From positions 310,001 through 374,000 of the forward strand of contig QANY01008571.1 of NCBI GenBank assembly GCA_003255025.1: a stretch of DNA of 64,000 nucleotides, written 5' to 3'. The stretch is from Datisca glomerata (Eukaryota > Streptophyta > Magnoliopsida > Cucurbitales > Datiscaceae). This document shows, in pieces, positions 33,061 through 45,008 of the stretch. The translations under genes were made by a program, and so were the position numbers. The notes beneath the pieces are model-generated. The model worked only from the letters and a program-made list of their open reading frames with translations. It was not told where the DNA came from and searched no databases. How positions within the stretch are numbered: position 1 is the stretch's first letter; each line of letters begins with the position of its first letter.

Positions 33061-34345
33061 CATATCCTTCTTGTCATCAGAGATGCTCTTACTCGTAAGT
33101 GGTGAAGGAGAATCAACTCTTAATGCAAGGTCGAGATCTATAACTCCAAGAACTATCAAAAGGTACTATTTTCAAAACTTGAAGTTTGAGCCATTTAGTA
33201 CTGTAATTGCATTGATACTAACAGTAATATTAGCAGGAGTAATAACTGAACAGAGAACAATAAACAAACCTACAACTCACAGAAGTCCCAAAACAATAAT
33301 AAATTCAAACAAAGGTAAACTTCATCTCAAGAAATCGGGTACTGCATTAATATTTTAACTTTCGCCAGCATATAACTTGTAAGTGATGTCTAATCAAACA
33401 CTAATAATAAGAACATATTGAATAAGAAATCTTCCTTTACGCCGATTTGTTGTTCACATGTAAAATAAAATATTCATCACTCGTTTATTATCATAGATGC
33501 ACATGTAATTCTATCTAATAGAAACCTCTTTCGGGCTGATTAATATTCTCATAAGTTACATGTACAAAACTATTTATATTTATAGACAAAATTAATTCTC
33601 ACAAGAGAGGTCAACTGACATATTCATTTAATTAACTCATCTCAATATATATATATAACAATCAATGTTGAAATTTAAAATTGTAAAATAATTAATCCTT
33701 AAATTTTTTAAGGATATTGTCTTTCTAAGAAAATCAAATAAATAAAGTTCTTTTCTTTTGTATTAATTTGTTTACTGTGTAGGTGCAAATCTTAAAAGAA
33801 ATATTTTTTTATATTAAAGATTGTATAGATTTATTTATTTTTAAATTATTTGCCATTGTTGTAGGTTAAAACCCCTAGTTTTTTTAAATAAATAAATTAC
33901 TGTGTCGCGGGCTTAGCCTGTAGCTTTTCCTTATCGCTGCGGGCCGAAGCTCGCAACTCTCTACTTTGTTGTTGCGAGCCAAGTCCCACATCCCAAAAAA
34001 GCCACCTTAATCTTTTATAATAATTTGTAACTGCTGTGGCTGAAAAGTCACGGGCCTGAGAAGGCCCGTGCACTAAAAATACCCTAGGGTTTCAACCTAC
34101 GGATAAGTGGCGGCCCTGCCGGTCACCAACTGCCGGCGGTCATGCACTGTCGGTCGGTGACCTCAATCTAAATATAAAAATATAAAAAATTGTTACACCA
34201 AATTTTTTCTTATATTTAATAATACCAAAAATCAAATTTATTAAATCTAAGATCACTATAATAATACATATAAACATATATAATCATAGATCAAAATATA
34301 AATATGATTCTCAATGATTTTGCGTGAAATTTTTTTTATACCGCT
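33061..34345. other. Leader of Copia element B; AT-rich with a GC-rich island
   Basis: This lies between gag and the 5' LTR. It is mostly AT-rich, but 33900-34165 is strongly GC-rich and includes a perfect 9-bp hairpin (34049-34070) and GGTCACC/GGTGACC arms at about 34119-34162. A plus-strand frame at 33071-33358 has no family pattern and is left uncalled. The expected PBS beside 34346 is hardly recognisable (minus strand AGCGGTATAAAA). Confidence 0.5.
34049..34070. other. GC-rich hairpin with a GAGA loop
   Basis: CACGGGCCT and AGGCCCGTG are perfect complements around the loop GAGA, a GNRA-type tetraloop if read from the plus strand. Confidence 0.85.
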
Positions 34346-34837
34346 TGTTTGAGAAAATTCTTTATCAGTGTAAGCCGTTTCTTATAATCTCAAGAACATG
34401 CATGTGGATCACCATGAATCAATAACTAATTAAACAGAAGCGTACCTGAATCCAAGACAATAAAGTCCTTTATAGAATCGTATAGTTGACCTTCCAGATC
34501 TAAACGATTCTCTTTGTTCAAGTCTCTTTGTTTTCTCTCTAACAATGAGATATTAGAGATGATAGAGTGTTTTCTCTTATCATGTTATTCGAGGACCATA
34601 ACCACTATATATATTGATGACATCTCTATTATCTTTTAGCATTTCTTTTCTAGTCCATCATAAAATAGAAATTACTATTAAATCTCTACACATCAAAGGC
34701 CTACATCCTATCAGATATATTAAAACCTAAATCACCCAAAACTTATCAGATCATTTTTTATTGACTTAACATTATTTAGCAGTCTGCAATACATAATTAT
34801 TCATATATAAGTCCAACGTTGGATTAAGGATCCAACA
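34346..34837 (-). repeat. Copia LTR (5' LTR, family B)
   Basis: It starts TGTTTGAGAAAATT and ends GGATCCAACA on the plus strand; 492 bp, homologous to 24947-25426. The two copies differ by many substitutions and small indels, so the insertion is not recent. Confidence 0.93.
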
Positions 34838-34842
34838 TTCTT

Positions 34843-34998
34843 TGCCAAAAAAATATGATTTCAAGTATCCTAAACATATTTGGAATGTTAGTAATGATGG
34901 TTGTTTTTCCATTAAGGATACTTATAATGCTTTGGCTTTGCAGGGTCCTAAACAGAATTGAGGGAAATTGATTTGGTTTTCTGGGCATATCCATAAAT
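34843..34998 (+). pseudogene. LINE ORF2 zf-RVT fragment
   Basis: The plus strand reads FKYPKHIWNVSNDGCFSIKD, TYNALALQGPKQN, stop, GKLIWFSGHIHKWG. This is the conserved segment just before the zf-RVT zinc finger of plant LINE ORF2 (W..S.DG.FSVK..Y..L...W.KLIW...). It is a short piece wedged between a Copia LTR and a MULE remnant. Confidence 0.8.
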
Positions 34999-36781
34999 GG
35001 GGTAATAGTGTAACTAGCAGCAGTCCTTCGATCATAAAACCATTCTTGCAGCAATTCACCCTAATATGTTCAACAAAACACCCAACAAGCAATTCTCTAG
35101 TATCCTTGAAACGAGCATTTATGCTCTCAGCTATATTGGAGGTCATTATACTATATATGCGTTTAACAAAGTTGGAACACTCCCAAATCGCATAGCCAAT
35201 ACCTTCTAGGTAGCTCTGAATGCCTGGATCAATCAATTCTAGTCTTTGCATATATCGCCCAAAATCATCTAAACGATACACCTTAGCACACAAGTAAAAA
35301 TGCTATCTATAGCTGAACTTTTCCAAAACAACTTAACATTTATCAACAAGTGATTCAATTTATCCAATTTTATTTCGAGAATAGTAAAAGCTTATGCTAC
35401 CCATGTTTCGCATCAGGAAACACTTTATCCATCAACTTCAAGTATACTATAACATCGATCAGATACAAACACAAGTTGCTCACGATCACCATATGCACAT
35501 TGTAACTTCTGAAGAAACCATCTCTAAGACCTATCGTTCTCAGTATCAACTACTCCAAATGCGAGAGGAAGTATTTGATCATTTCCATCTAACATGGAAG
35601 CAACAAGAAGAGTTCCAAAGTACTTACTTTTAAAAATCGCGCCATCTAAAATAATAATCGGCCTGCAATTTCAACTACCAACAATGGAGCCACCTAAAGC
35701 CATAAAAAAGAAAATACTTAAGACACCATCATATCAGTATTAAGAAAAGTTATGGTGCCTACAAAGAAATACATTAAATTAATTAAAATTATATTGATAG
35801 ATACATTATCTAAGAAAATATTAGTCAAGACTTTACTTACCACGATTATTCTCTCTCAAAGTAACACGATATGCAGGACGAACTGCATATGACTCCTTCG
35901 AAGATCCACGAATCAACTCTAATGCTGCATGCTTTGCTCTTAATGCTTTATAATAGCTTATTTACACACCATGCTTGCGATGCATATAATCTACAATGTT
36001 CTTAGGAGTAGTATAATCCCCAACACTAGTCATGTACCTACTCTTAACAAACTCACTAATGATTGAAGAAGTATCTCACGATTACCACTATGCACAACCG
36101 CCAAAGAGCAACTATGATCATTAACACACTTACGAACAATCCAAATATCACTACCCTCAAAACATGTAGCACGTAAGTACCATGTACAATTCTCATGCAC
36201 ACAACGAAGAACCAAACGAGAACGATTTCACTTTAAGTTGTATATTCAAAATTGGCCCTCAACGCAATAACCTTTAATGCTTTTATAAACACGTCCTTAC
36301 TAGAAAAAATCTTTTGTTTCCTAATAACAAAAGATGGAGGTAGATTCTCTACATATATATCCTCAACAAAAATATCATCATTTGCTATTGGTTCAACCAC
36401 CATAGATGAAGATGAGCCAACATAACTAACGGAATGTGCTACATCAATAGCTTCCTACATCATGCTTGTACTACTAACAAAACTGGAGAATATTAAAGGA
36501 TAAATTAAACCCTTCTTATTCTTAATCAACGCTAAAACACCATATTCTAAATTTACATATAATTGAATTTCTCCAGCGTCTAAACCAATCTCCGACACCA
36601 ACAAACCAATCAAATCATAGTAGTTTGAGTTGTCATCAATAAATAATGGTTTCAATTTGTAATCAACAAATTGATTGGTGACACTCCAATACCCATGATA
36701 CAAAGCAATGATAGGGATTGACATCTGAAAATAATAAAGAATACTAAAGAGAAATATGTCTATTGCATATAAATGTTCCAC
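34999..36781 (-). pseudogene. Mutator-like (MULE/MuDR) transposase, decayed
   Basis: The minus-strand start at about 36781 leads to an N-terminal domain (MSIPIIALYHGYWSVTNQFV, IGLDAGEIQLYVNLEYG). Next is the MuDR DNA-binding region at 36030-36245: MVLRCVHENCTWYLRATCFE, WIVRKCVNDHSCS. The catalytic core follows at 35480-35670: RPIIILDGAIFKSKYFGTLL, VASMLDGNDQILPLAFGVVD, TENDRS, stop, RWFLQKL and REQLVFVSDR. The distal part at about 34998-35293 has MTSNIAESINARFKDTRELL and, after a frameshift, LQEWFYDRRTAASYTIT. TAG replaces the expected Trp codon after DTENDRS, and several other stops are present. It ends abruptly at the LINE fragment; the SWIM zinc finger is missing. No terminal inverted repeats were identified. 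Confidence 0.88.
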
Positions 36782-39700
36782 TTCACCAAAAATAAAATAT
36801 GTCTATTGCATATAGATATAGGGAGAAGAAGACATGAATTTTGAGAGCTACTATATATGTTCCACTTCAAAAAATAAACTCAATTGTTTCAATTTGATCA
36901 CCAAAGATTCTCTTTATACTTGATCAATTTAATATAGATGGAACCCATTATATACACACTCACAATTATCACATTCATCAAATAAGAGTCTCACATTGAC
37001 AGGTTATACTATTTCACATGGAAAATATAAATAATTAATAACTAGATTTGACACTTATGAGGCTTACATGCCTTAACATACAACAAAGACAAGTTTAATA
37101 TATTAAAATAAGATTAATATATCCACATGTCCAAGATTTACAATTATGAGACTTACCTGCCTAAACGTAGCTAAAAGAACAAGTTTAATATATTAAAATA
37201 AAATCAATATCACATGCCCAAGGTCAACGTGAGAGAGAGAGAGAGAAATAGAGTCACGTACCTGAAGAGAAGCTCAAAAGTTCCAGGAGCTGCGTTTCCA
37301 GGAAAGGACTCGCCTAATATTGAAAGAAGTGAAAAATAGAGAGAGAGAGAGAGAGAGGTAGAGAGAGAGACGCAATCACATATTAAAGGTCAATTCAAAT
37401 AATATGCAACCATCGATCCTTCATTCCCTCTCTTTATACAAAGTTTTACTGAAGCATACCAGTGAAGATCGTTGGAGGAGATACTGATTCAAGGGGAGGA
37501 AAGAAAAATTAAAGTCAATACTTGATTATGGATTACCTTTTAGCTTTAATTTGGAGTCTCCAATATTACTTTGCTATTAAATGTTCTGGATTAGGAGGTT
37601 GAATGTGAAAAATCTCGAAATCTTTGAGCTGTTTATGGAGGTTGAAAACATAACCAAATTGCGTCTATGGTGGAGGTTAGAGAAGATGGACATGGTTTTT
37701 TGTTTTTTTTTTTTTCAATAGAAAGTTACTTATTAAGGGTAAAATAATTAGTTCAATAGAAATAAAAAAAATCTAAGCTTAAATAAGGTCATTTTTGCAT
37801 CTCTATAAACTAAGGATCATTGTTGCATATTATTTAATAAAAATGGTCATCTACTACAAATTCTGATGGAAAAAATACGATGCATGGTAATTAGATATCC
37901 CCGACTCCAATGCATGGAGTTAAATGAAAAATGGAGGGGGCATGGAGTAATAACAATAGTGCTAATGACAGCTGGAATCCTAAAAGACGGAAGGAATATA
38001 TAGTATCTTGGGTTCTCACTGATGCAAGAGCGGAGGTAACCAACCCCAATTGGCCCCATTGTGCCCACTGAAATTCGTAGGGTAGAATTGTGAGTATGTG
38101 GAGAACCCCCTGACAGTTTTTTCATTGCTAGAGTTAGTACGCACTTATTCCCCAGAACAAACCTAAAGTATTTGAGTGGCTTAAAGGTGTTGTGGGGGCC
38201 TTAGGCTCTCTCCTTGTTAATCCAGAAGGTTCTAAAAAGAGGATGCTTCGGTTCATCTAGTTAAACTTGGTTTATTATATGCTATGACACCCTTGACTCT
38301 CTATTTGGTTTATTATATACTCATTTATAAGGCTTAGAAAGAATGATTGACATGATAAACAATTTCGGGCATGCCTAGATCAGCTTCTTACTAATAGTGA
38401 GCACAAAATGAGAACTGTTTTCTCAAACTTTGATTTTGTATATTAAATAAAAGCTGGTAATTACATTGAGATTTGGTGTATATGTGACAAATAATTTTTA
38501 AAAGGTAACAAAAATCAATTATAAGAAGCTGATAGGGGGGACGCAGAGGAAAATGGTGAAAATTTGGTCTTGAACCAACAGTAATGCTTGGTTGAGATTT
38601 TTAAAGAGCTGATTCCAAAAGTTAGACACAAATTATACATTACGCATTCGTATTGTATAATCCTTTTACAATAACTTAATTGGATCACATTGTATCAGTG
38701 TTTCTTGAAAAAGTGTTTTCAGAGGCTAACAGACGTATTAAACTAAAACATTTTATGAAATAGATAAGAGTTAAAATAATATATTTATATTAGTGCATGA
38801 AAATATTTTGAAACAAAATTACTCTCACACTCACACATAAATGAGAGTTGTTTTGCCAGTGATTTAATAGTTTAGGGGGTCTTTTTGCCACAACGTTAAA
38901 TTCTAGACTGATTAAATTATAAATTAATTAAATTTTAAATAATAAAATAATTTATCATTTATTTATAAATTGGTGTTCTATCACTCATTAAAATACATTG
39001 TGAAATGGTTGATTTTATATCTATAGACTACACAGCATTATATTCTAAGTTATTTGGTAACTCTATCAAATAATTTACAATTTTATTTACTTTTCTTTGC
39101 GTCCCGCTTAGCATTTTTAAATCAACACTTTATTTTATCTCCTTAACTGTAAAAGTCCAAAAATGAAAATATCTTCTCTAGAAAAGAAAAAAACTAAAAT
39201 GCAATAACATCTAATGCATTTGACTCTTTTGCAATCATACACTCCTACACAATATTTTTCACTTTAAAAATTTTACAATTAAGCACCCCAAGTGCAGAAA
39301 ATTAGTTTGAAAGCATTTGAGCTGAAGATAAAAACTATTGTTTTCCAAAATAGTTTAATGGAAATCCATCAAAATTTGTTTGATTCATGTTGCAAGTTGA
39401 CATTGAGGGCGGAACCCAAACATAATACATAGAATGTGATGTCTGTCACGTTAATTTTAGTAAATGATGAACTCATTACAATAATAAAATATGTTGAAAA
39501 CTTTATTTTAATTTAAACATAAAGACACTAAAATCAACAAATTTTATAAAATATGAGGTTTAATTGAAAAATTAGTAAAGTGTAAGGACACAATTAGTCA
39601 AAGTACAGAAAATATTTTTGCAATTAGAGAAGAAAAAGAGCTCAAACTGGCAACGGTTATGTTTACATTTTAAATAACAACAAGAAGGGAAGAAAAACAT

Positions 39701-40570
39701 GTAGGAGTTAAGAAGATAAGAATGAATTGTTCATAGGACGGTGACATTGGAAAAGTAAAGAGAATTCCAAAGCATGCATCAGAAAATATGAAGAAAACCC
39801 GCAGAATCAATGTCTTAACGCTTATTCCACTGCGCAAAACCTTTGTCTTTTCCATTCTCACCGAGCCAAATGACTTTCCCTTTCATGTGAAACATTTGAA
39901 TAATTTTTCTCTTCCATTTTTTTTTGCCTGAATTAAAATCATTTGACTTCAGGAAAGTCACTAGATTTAATTCCACAAATGTAGATGAAGATACTAGATT
40001 TAAGTAGTAATAATCGCATTGCACTTAATTACTAAAAAATAAAAATATTATTTAATTATGTTGCTTATTAATTATTATTATGAGTTAGAAGTATATGATA
40101 TCCTCTATTATGCGTAATATACAAACTAATAATAAAAAAATAAATTATTCTTTCACTAATTTGGATGCCTCTAAAAACATGACTACCTTAACTGTTTAAT
40201 ATGTCCCACACATGTTTCAAAAAATGATGAAAATAAGAAAAAATATTGATATTTGTAACATCATGTTGTCCAAAAATGTATATGGCCATAGTATTTATGA
40301 TCATTTTTATATGAATATTTTGGAAACATGTCTGATTATTTCTTGAAAGCAAGTAGAAATTAAAATATGTGTTTGATAAATTTGTTTTGGTTTATTTCTT
40401 CCATTTTCCCTGAAGAAGGAGATGAGAAGGATGAAAGTGATTAGAGAATAATTACTCAGAAGAAAGAAGAGAGAGAAAAAGAGAAGGAAGATAGAGAGAA
40501 GCAAGAAGTGTTCAAGAAGAAGCAACACTATATTCAATTACTTACTGAGAAAGGAGTTATTACAACAACT
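36782..40570. other. Long AT-rich stretch without a recognised gene
   Basis: GA-rich microsatellites occur at 37228-37245 and 37336-37370. At 38130-38235 the plus strand has PQNKPKVFEWLKGVVGALGS LLVNPEGSKKR, which looks protein-like but which I cannot assign. The rest, including 38400-40300, is A/T-dominated with no coding signal. From 40400 to 40520 there is a purine-rich tract that is probably the LTR of the Copia fragment that follows. Confidence 0.5.
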
Positions 40571-40578
40571 TATACTAA

Positions 40579-41320
40579 CAGCCTTACTAATGGCATTTAG
40601 TTAATAATAGTAAAACTATAATAAACTCTAAAAGCTTTGACTTAAAACACTAGAACGATTAGCTTGACTTAATACGCTTGTCATCCCTCTCAAACTCATG
40701 ATCCCTTTAGAGGATATGAGTTTGTTACACAAAAATGAAAACTGAGGTGTTGATAGGGGGTTAGTAAACAAGTCAGCTAATTGAATTTCAGAAGCAACAT
40801 GATGAACCACAAAGTCTTTCTTTGCCACTTTCTATCTTATAAAGTGGAAGTCAATCTCTATGTGCTTTGTATGTGCGTGGAATACATGATTGGAAGCTAG
40901 AGCTATGGCAGAAGTGTTGTCACACCATAAAATTAGAGACTGTTATGAGGAAATGGCCACTGTGTTGTGCTTCTTAGCACTCCACGATATTGGATTGCTT
41001 CCTAGAAAATAATAAAACTAGAAGTAGACCTCTGGTTTGAAGGGTCTCTAGCCCAAGCAGTGACTGTAAAAACACTTAGTTGTTGTTGTTCTGTTCTAAA
41101 CAAGATGCTATGCTCAAGAGTACCAGCATTGTACCTCAGGATCCTTTTGACACTAGCAAAGTGAGTTGAAGTAGGTAAATGCATGAACTTGCGTACTTTA
41201 TTCACTGCGAAGGTTATATCTAGCCTGGTGAAAGTAAGGTACTACAAAGCTCCAACTAGACTTCTATAACTAGTTACATCAGATAGAGGTGGGCCGCTAT
41301 GAGTATATAGTTGAGTCTTA
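40579..41320 (-). pseudogene. Copia RT-end/RNase H fragment
   Basis: Minus strand: VRKFMHLPTSTHFASVKRIL, RYNAGTLEHSILF (41002-41205) is the conserved block before RNase H. Then comes the RNase H end near 40628-40980, AKKDFVVHHVASEIQLADLF and TNPLSTPQFSFLCNKL. A probable LTR start (minus strand TGTTAGTATAAG) lies at about 40580. Its right side is cut off at about 41320, where the Gypsy LTR begins. Confidence 0.85.
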
Positions 41321-41329
41321 GTTAATGAA

Positions 41330-42564
41330 TGTGTTTCACACTCGTGTTTTAGATACTCTTAACTTTAATTTTATTATTTTTTTAGATTTATTGCTTGATA
41401 TATATTTATTTTTATTTTTATTTTGTAAGTATGATATTCAAGTACACTTAGGGTGATTTTGGAAAATTGGGAAGGCAAAAGGTGGAATAAAAAGTGATAA
41501 AATGATGGACCTGGGCAGAATGGCCAGCGTCGTGATGCTGGCACTTAAAGTAGGAAGGAAGTAGCGCCAGCGTTACAACGCGGGCTTGACAAGAAGAAGA
41601 CAGTAGCACCAGCATCGCGATACTGGCACGCGACCAAGAGAATTAGTTTGGCCAGTGTCTCGACGCTAGCGTGATAAAGATTTTTTGTGTGATTTTTGCT
41701 CAATTTTATCCATATCAAACCTTAGTGTATAAATAGAATATTTTAGGATTATTGAAGGGGTTTTTGGATCTGAGAGGCAAAGGAAAAAGCTCTTGGAGAG
41801 GAGAAGAAGAAGATCCAACCTGGAAACGGATTTCAACTTCAATTTTCTCCTCAAATCTATTTTTTTTTTATCTCTTTCTCTATGTCCATGGATATTGTTA
41901 GGATGTTTTCTTATTTTAGTAAGCTTTCATTTTCCAATCTAGGGCTATAACGTAGTCAAACCGTGGTTGTTCCTTAATTTTGATTTTCAATCTAATCGAT
42001 GTTTATTCATTATTGCTGAGTGTTATGATTTGTTCTTAATGTGTGTGATTGTCTAGCCAACTATTGTATGATTTGAGATTTAATTCTGAGACTGAGAAGT
42101 GATGATTAAATTTACCCTTTGTTCATGATACCACTAGAATTTCATAAGTTAGAGATAACTCGATATATTTAATCTTGACAGAAATATGAGATTTGTATAC
42201 TTGAAATATTATTATTGATGTTTGAGAAAGATTGATAATTATATTAGATAAATTGCTGTCAATATTATGACAAACATTGATTAATTGAGATCTGAAAAAT
42301 TTGAGCATGATTGATTTGATGAAATCAGAATCCCTGAAACTTTTAATCATTGAAATTTACGTTATTTATACATAATAAATCTTAATCGTTTTAGTTTTTT
42401 ATTACATATAAAAAACCCTACTTTTCAATATTCTCAATTAGAATTAAGGTTTATTTGATTTCATTAATTAATAACAATCAATCTCCATGGACAATACTCT
42501 ATATTCATAGAATTTTATTACTTGACAAATATTGTGTATACTTGCACTTTTTAAAATCGTAACA
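41330..42564 (+). repeat. 5' LTR of an Athila-like Gypsy element (left edge approximate)
   Basis: The right edge is set by CA at 42563-42564, directly followed by AGTTTT and the PBS. The left edge is placed only by the end of Copia homology and could be off by tens of bases. The LTR holds four 20-bp near-palindromes (41523-41670) and a plausible promoter region (TATAAATAG at about 41719). No 3' LTR copy was found in the window. Confidence 0.65.
41523..41670. repeat. Four 20-bp CpG-rich near-palindromes
   Basis: Copies lie at 41523, 41566, 41608 and 41651, each about 43 bases apart. They share arms GCCAGC...GCTGGC with a CGTCGCGACG-like core. Most differences are C-to-T or G-to-A type. Confidence 0.85.
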
Positions 42565-42570
42565 AGTTTT

Positions 42571-42588
42571 TGGCGCCGTTGTAGGGGA
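42571..42588 (+). other. Primer-binding site (Athila type)
   Basis: TGGCGCCGTTGTAGGGGA matches the Athila/Tat-type PBS (TGGCGCCGTTGCCGGGGA) except at two bases. It lies 6 bases after the LTR end. Confidence 0.85.
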
Positions 42589-42774
42589 TTGATTTTGTTT
42601 CTTAATATTCAAATTACATCTCCTTAATTTTACTTTGAGTTTCTATTTTCATTTATTTACAGATGTTTCCTATTTTGAATTTTCAGGCGTTCTCTTAGGT
42701 GTAGGAGAAAATTTGGAAAGTGAAACTTTGACTCCCCTTAATTTGAAAATTTGGAGAAAATTTCAATCTCCATG

Positions 42775-44480
42775 GACGATATTAGAGAGAATCCTGAAAT
42801 TGTGAACAATCGAAATAACCAGGTAATTCAGAACAATGTATGCTAGTGATCAATGACACCGCGTCTGCCATTCAACGCCCCGTTATTAATGCCAACAATT
42901 TTGAGATTAAGCCAGATATCATTCAAATGGTGCAAGCTAAGCAATTCATTGGTTTGCTTAATAATGACACAAACGTTCACGTAGCTACTTTTCTCAAAAT
43001 TTATGAGATATTCAAGCACCATAATGTCTCTACTAATTCAATTAGGCTGATATTATTCCCATTTTCACTTCAGGATAAGGCTAAGAGTTAGTTGAACTCT
43101 TTTCCATCTAGATCAATCACTACTTGGAATGACCTCTCTGAGAAATTTTTAGCTAAAATATTTCCACCAACTAAAATAACCATGATGATGAATGAGATCA
43201 CCATCTTTTCCCAACATGATATGGAGTTGTCTGAAGCTTGGGAGAGGTTTAAAGAGATGTTGAGGTGATTCCTATATCATGGACTCCCTGAATGACTACA
43301 AATCCAAACTTTCTACAGTAGATTGGGGAATTCTACAAGGACGTTAGTGGATGAAGAAGCAAGTAGTGCTTTGATGGGTAAAACACATGAGGAAGCCTAT
43401 GCTTTGCTAGAAGGAATGACTGCTAATACCTATCAATAGCCAACTGAACGCAACGTACCAAGAAAGATTCGTGGAGTTCATGAAGTAGATGCTTTTATCG
43501 CTCTCACAGCTCAAGTAGTTATACTATCAAAGCAATTTAGCTCTTTCACTACCAATGCTAGTGTCATTCATGCTACACAGGAAGTTTGTGACTTATGCAA
43601 TGAACCTCATTCTACTACTAAATGCCAAGCTGGTAATCCATTTTCTCTTTCTCAATCAGAACAAGCTAACTTTGTTGGGAATTACAACAGGCAGAATAAT
43701 CCATTCTCCAACACCTACAACCAAAGATGATGAAATCATCATAATTTCTCTTGGAAGAATAGTCAGAATGTGATTGACCCATCAGTTGCTACTCGACCTC
43801 AATTTCAACCTCAACAACATAAAATTTCTTTAAAAGATGCTCTTTCCCAACTCACAGTCAATACTAATCAATTTATGGTAAGAACATATGCTATACTTCA
43901 TAGGTGAGAAACTAGTATTTAGAGCCAAGCTGCGTCTATTAGAATTTAGAGCTTCAAATGGGTCAACTTTCAAAAATACTCACTCAAAGACTACAAGCTT
44001 CTCTGCTGAGCAACACTATGAAGAATCCAAAATGGCAAGTAAAGACCATTACCCTTCGTAGTGGAAAGGAGTTAGCATAACCGAAGAAAGTAACATTTGA
44101 AAGTTCTCAACCAATTGAAGCACAAACTAAGGTAGTGGGTGATGATCTTATCAAGAGCTTTGAAAAGAAGGAAGATAAGCTTAAGTCGAAGCTCTTTCCC
44201 GATAATCCCCCACCTTATATTTCACGTATTCCATACCCTCAGCGGTTTCAGAAGTAGAAATTGAACAAACAGTTTTCTAAGTTTTTTGATATGTTTAAGA
44301 AACTGCATATCAACATTCCTTTTGCCGATGCTTTGGAACAAATGCTGAGCTATATGAAATTCATGAAGCAAATTCTCTTGAACAAGAGATAGTTAGAGGA
44401 CTATGAGACAATTGCACTTACTGAGGAGTGCAGTGCCATCTTGCGAAATAAATTACCCCTGAAACTTAAGGATCCTGGAA
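42775..44480 (+). pseudogene. Athila-like Gypsy gag
   Basis: Starts near the ATG at 42775 (MDDIRENPEIVNNRNNQ). It continues in pieces: NFEIKPDIIQMVQAKQFIGL, HVATFLKIYEIFKHHNVSTN and IRLILFPFSLQDKAK (42840-43091), then WNDLSEKFLAKIFPPTKI (about 43120-43180) and LSEAWERFKEM (about 43230). A CX2C...H-like stretch (ATQEVCDLCNEPHSTTKCQA) lies near 43570-43635. These are hallmark phrases of Athila-group gag. Stops and frame changes occur at least at 43090, 43268 and 43438. Confidence 0.88.
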
Positions 44481-44934
44481 GTTTTACTATCATATGCACC
44501 ATTGGTAATTTCTATTTTGAAAAGATTTTATTTGATCTTGGAGCTAATATTATTTGATGCTTTGCTCGGTTTACAAGAAGCCATGTCTTGTAGAAATTAA
44601 GCCCACAACGGTCTCTTTACAATTAACTGAGCATTCTATTAAATATCGACGGGGGATCATTGAGAATGTCTTGATAAAGGTGGATAATTTTATCTTTCTA
44701 ATTGACTTTATTGTTCTTGACATGGATGGAGACCGAAAAATTCTAATTAGTCTTGGTAGATCATTCTTAGCTACGGGGAGAACTCTTATTGATGTGCAGA
44801 AAGGGCAGCTCATTCTAAGAGTACAAGAAGATAAGGTGAATTTTAATGTCTTCAAAGCAATGAAATATCCCAATGACATGTATAGTATCTTGTGGGTGTA
44901 TAGCGCAAAGAGATATATTAAGGAAGAAATTTAG
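44481..44934 (+). pseudogene. Gypsy aspartic protease region
   Basis: GSFTIICTIGNFYFEKILFD-LGAN (44480-44550) holds the catalytic Asp as D-L-G-A. It is followed by KPTTVSLQLTEHSIKYRRGI, IENVLIKVDNFIFLIDFIVL and RKILISLGRSFLATGRTLID, the Athila protease pattern. A stop follows DLGANII, so two frames are needed. Otherwise the longest uninterrupted stretch of this element. Confidence 0.85.
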
Positions 44935-45008
44935 GAAAACTATTCGATTGGGCCATTGGAAGCATGTCTAGTTGGGGTTATTGACAAGGAAGATCCGACA
45001 ATTTTAGA

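Noticed and set aside
33071..33358. 95-codon plus-strand frame in the Copia leader
   Set aside because: No recognised motif, lies opposite decayed gag, and has no neighbouring exon.
34021..34080. Bacterial-style terminator (GC stem then A/T)
   Set aside because: The genome is a plant nuclear genome; the hairpin is noted as RNA structure only.
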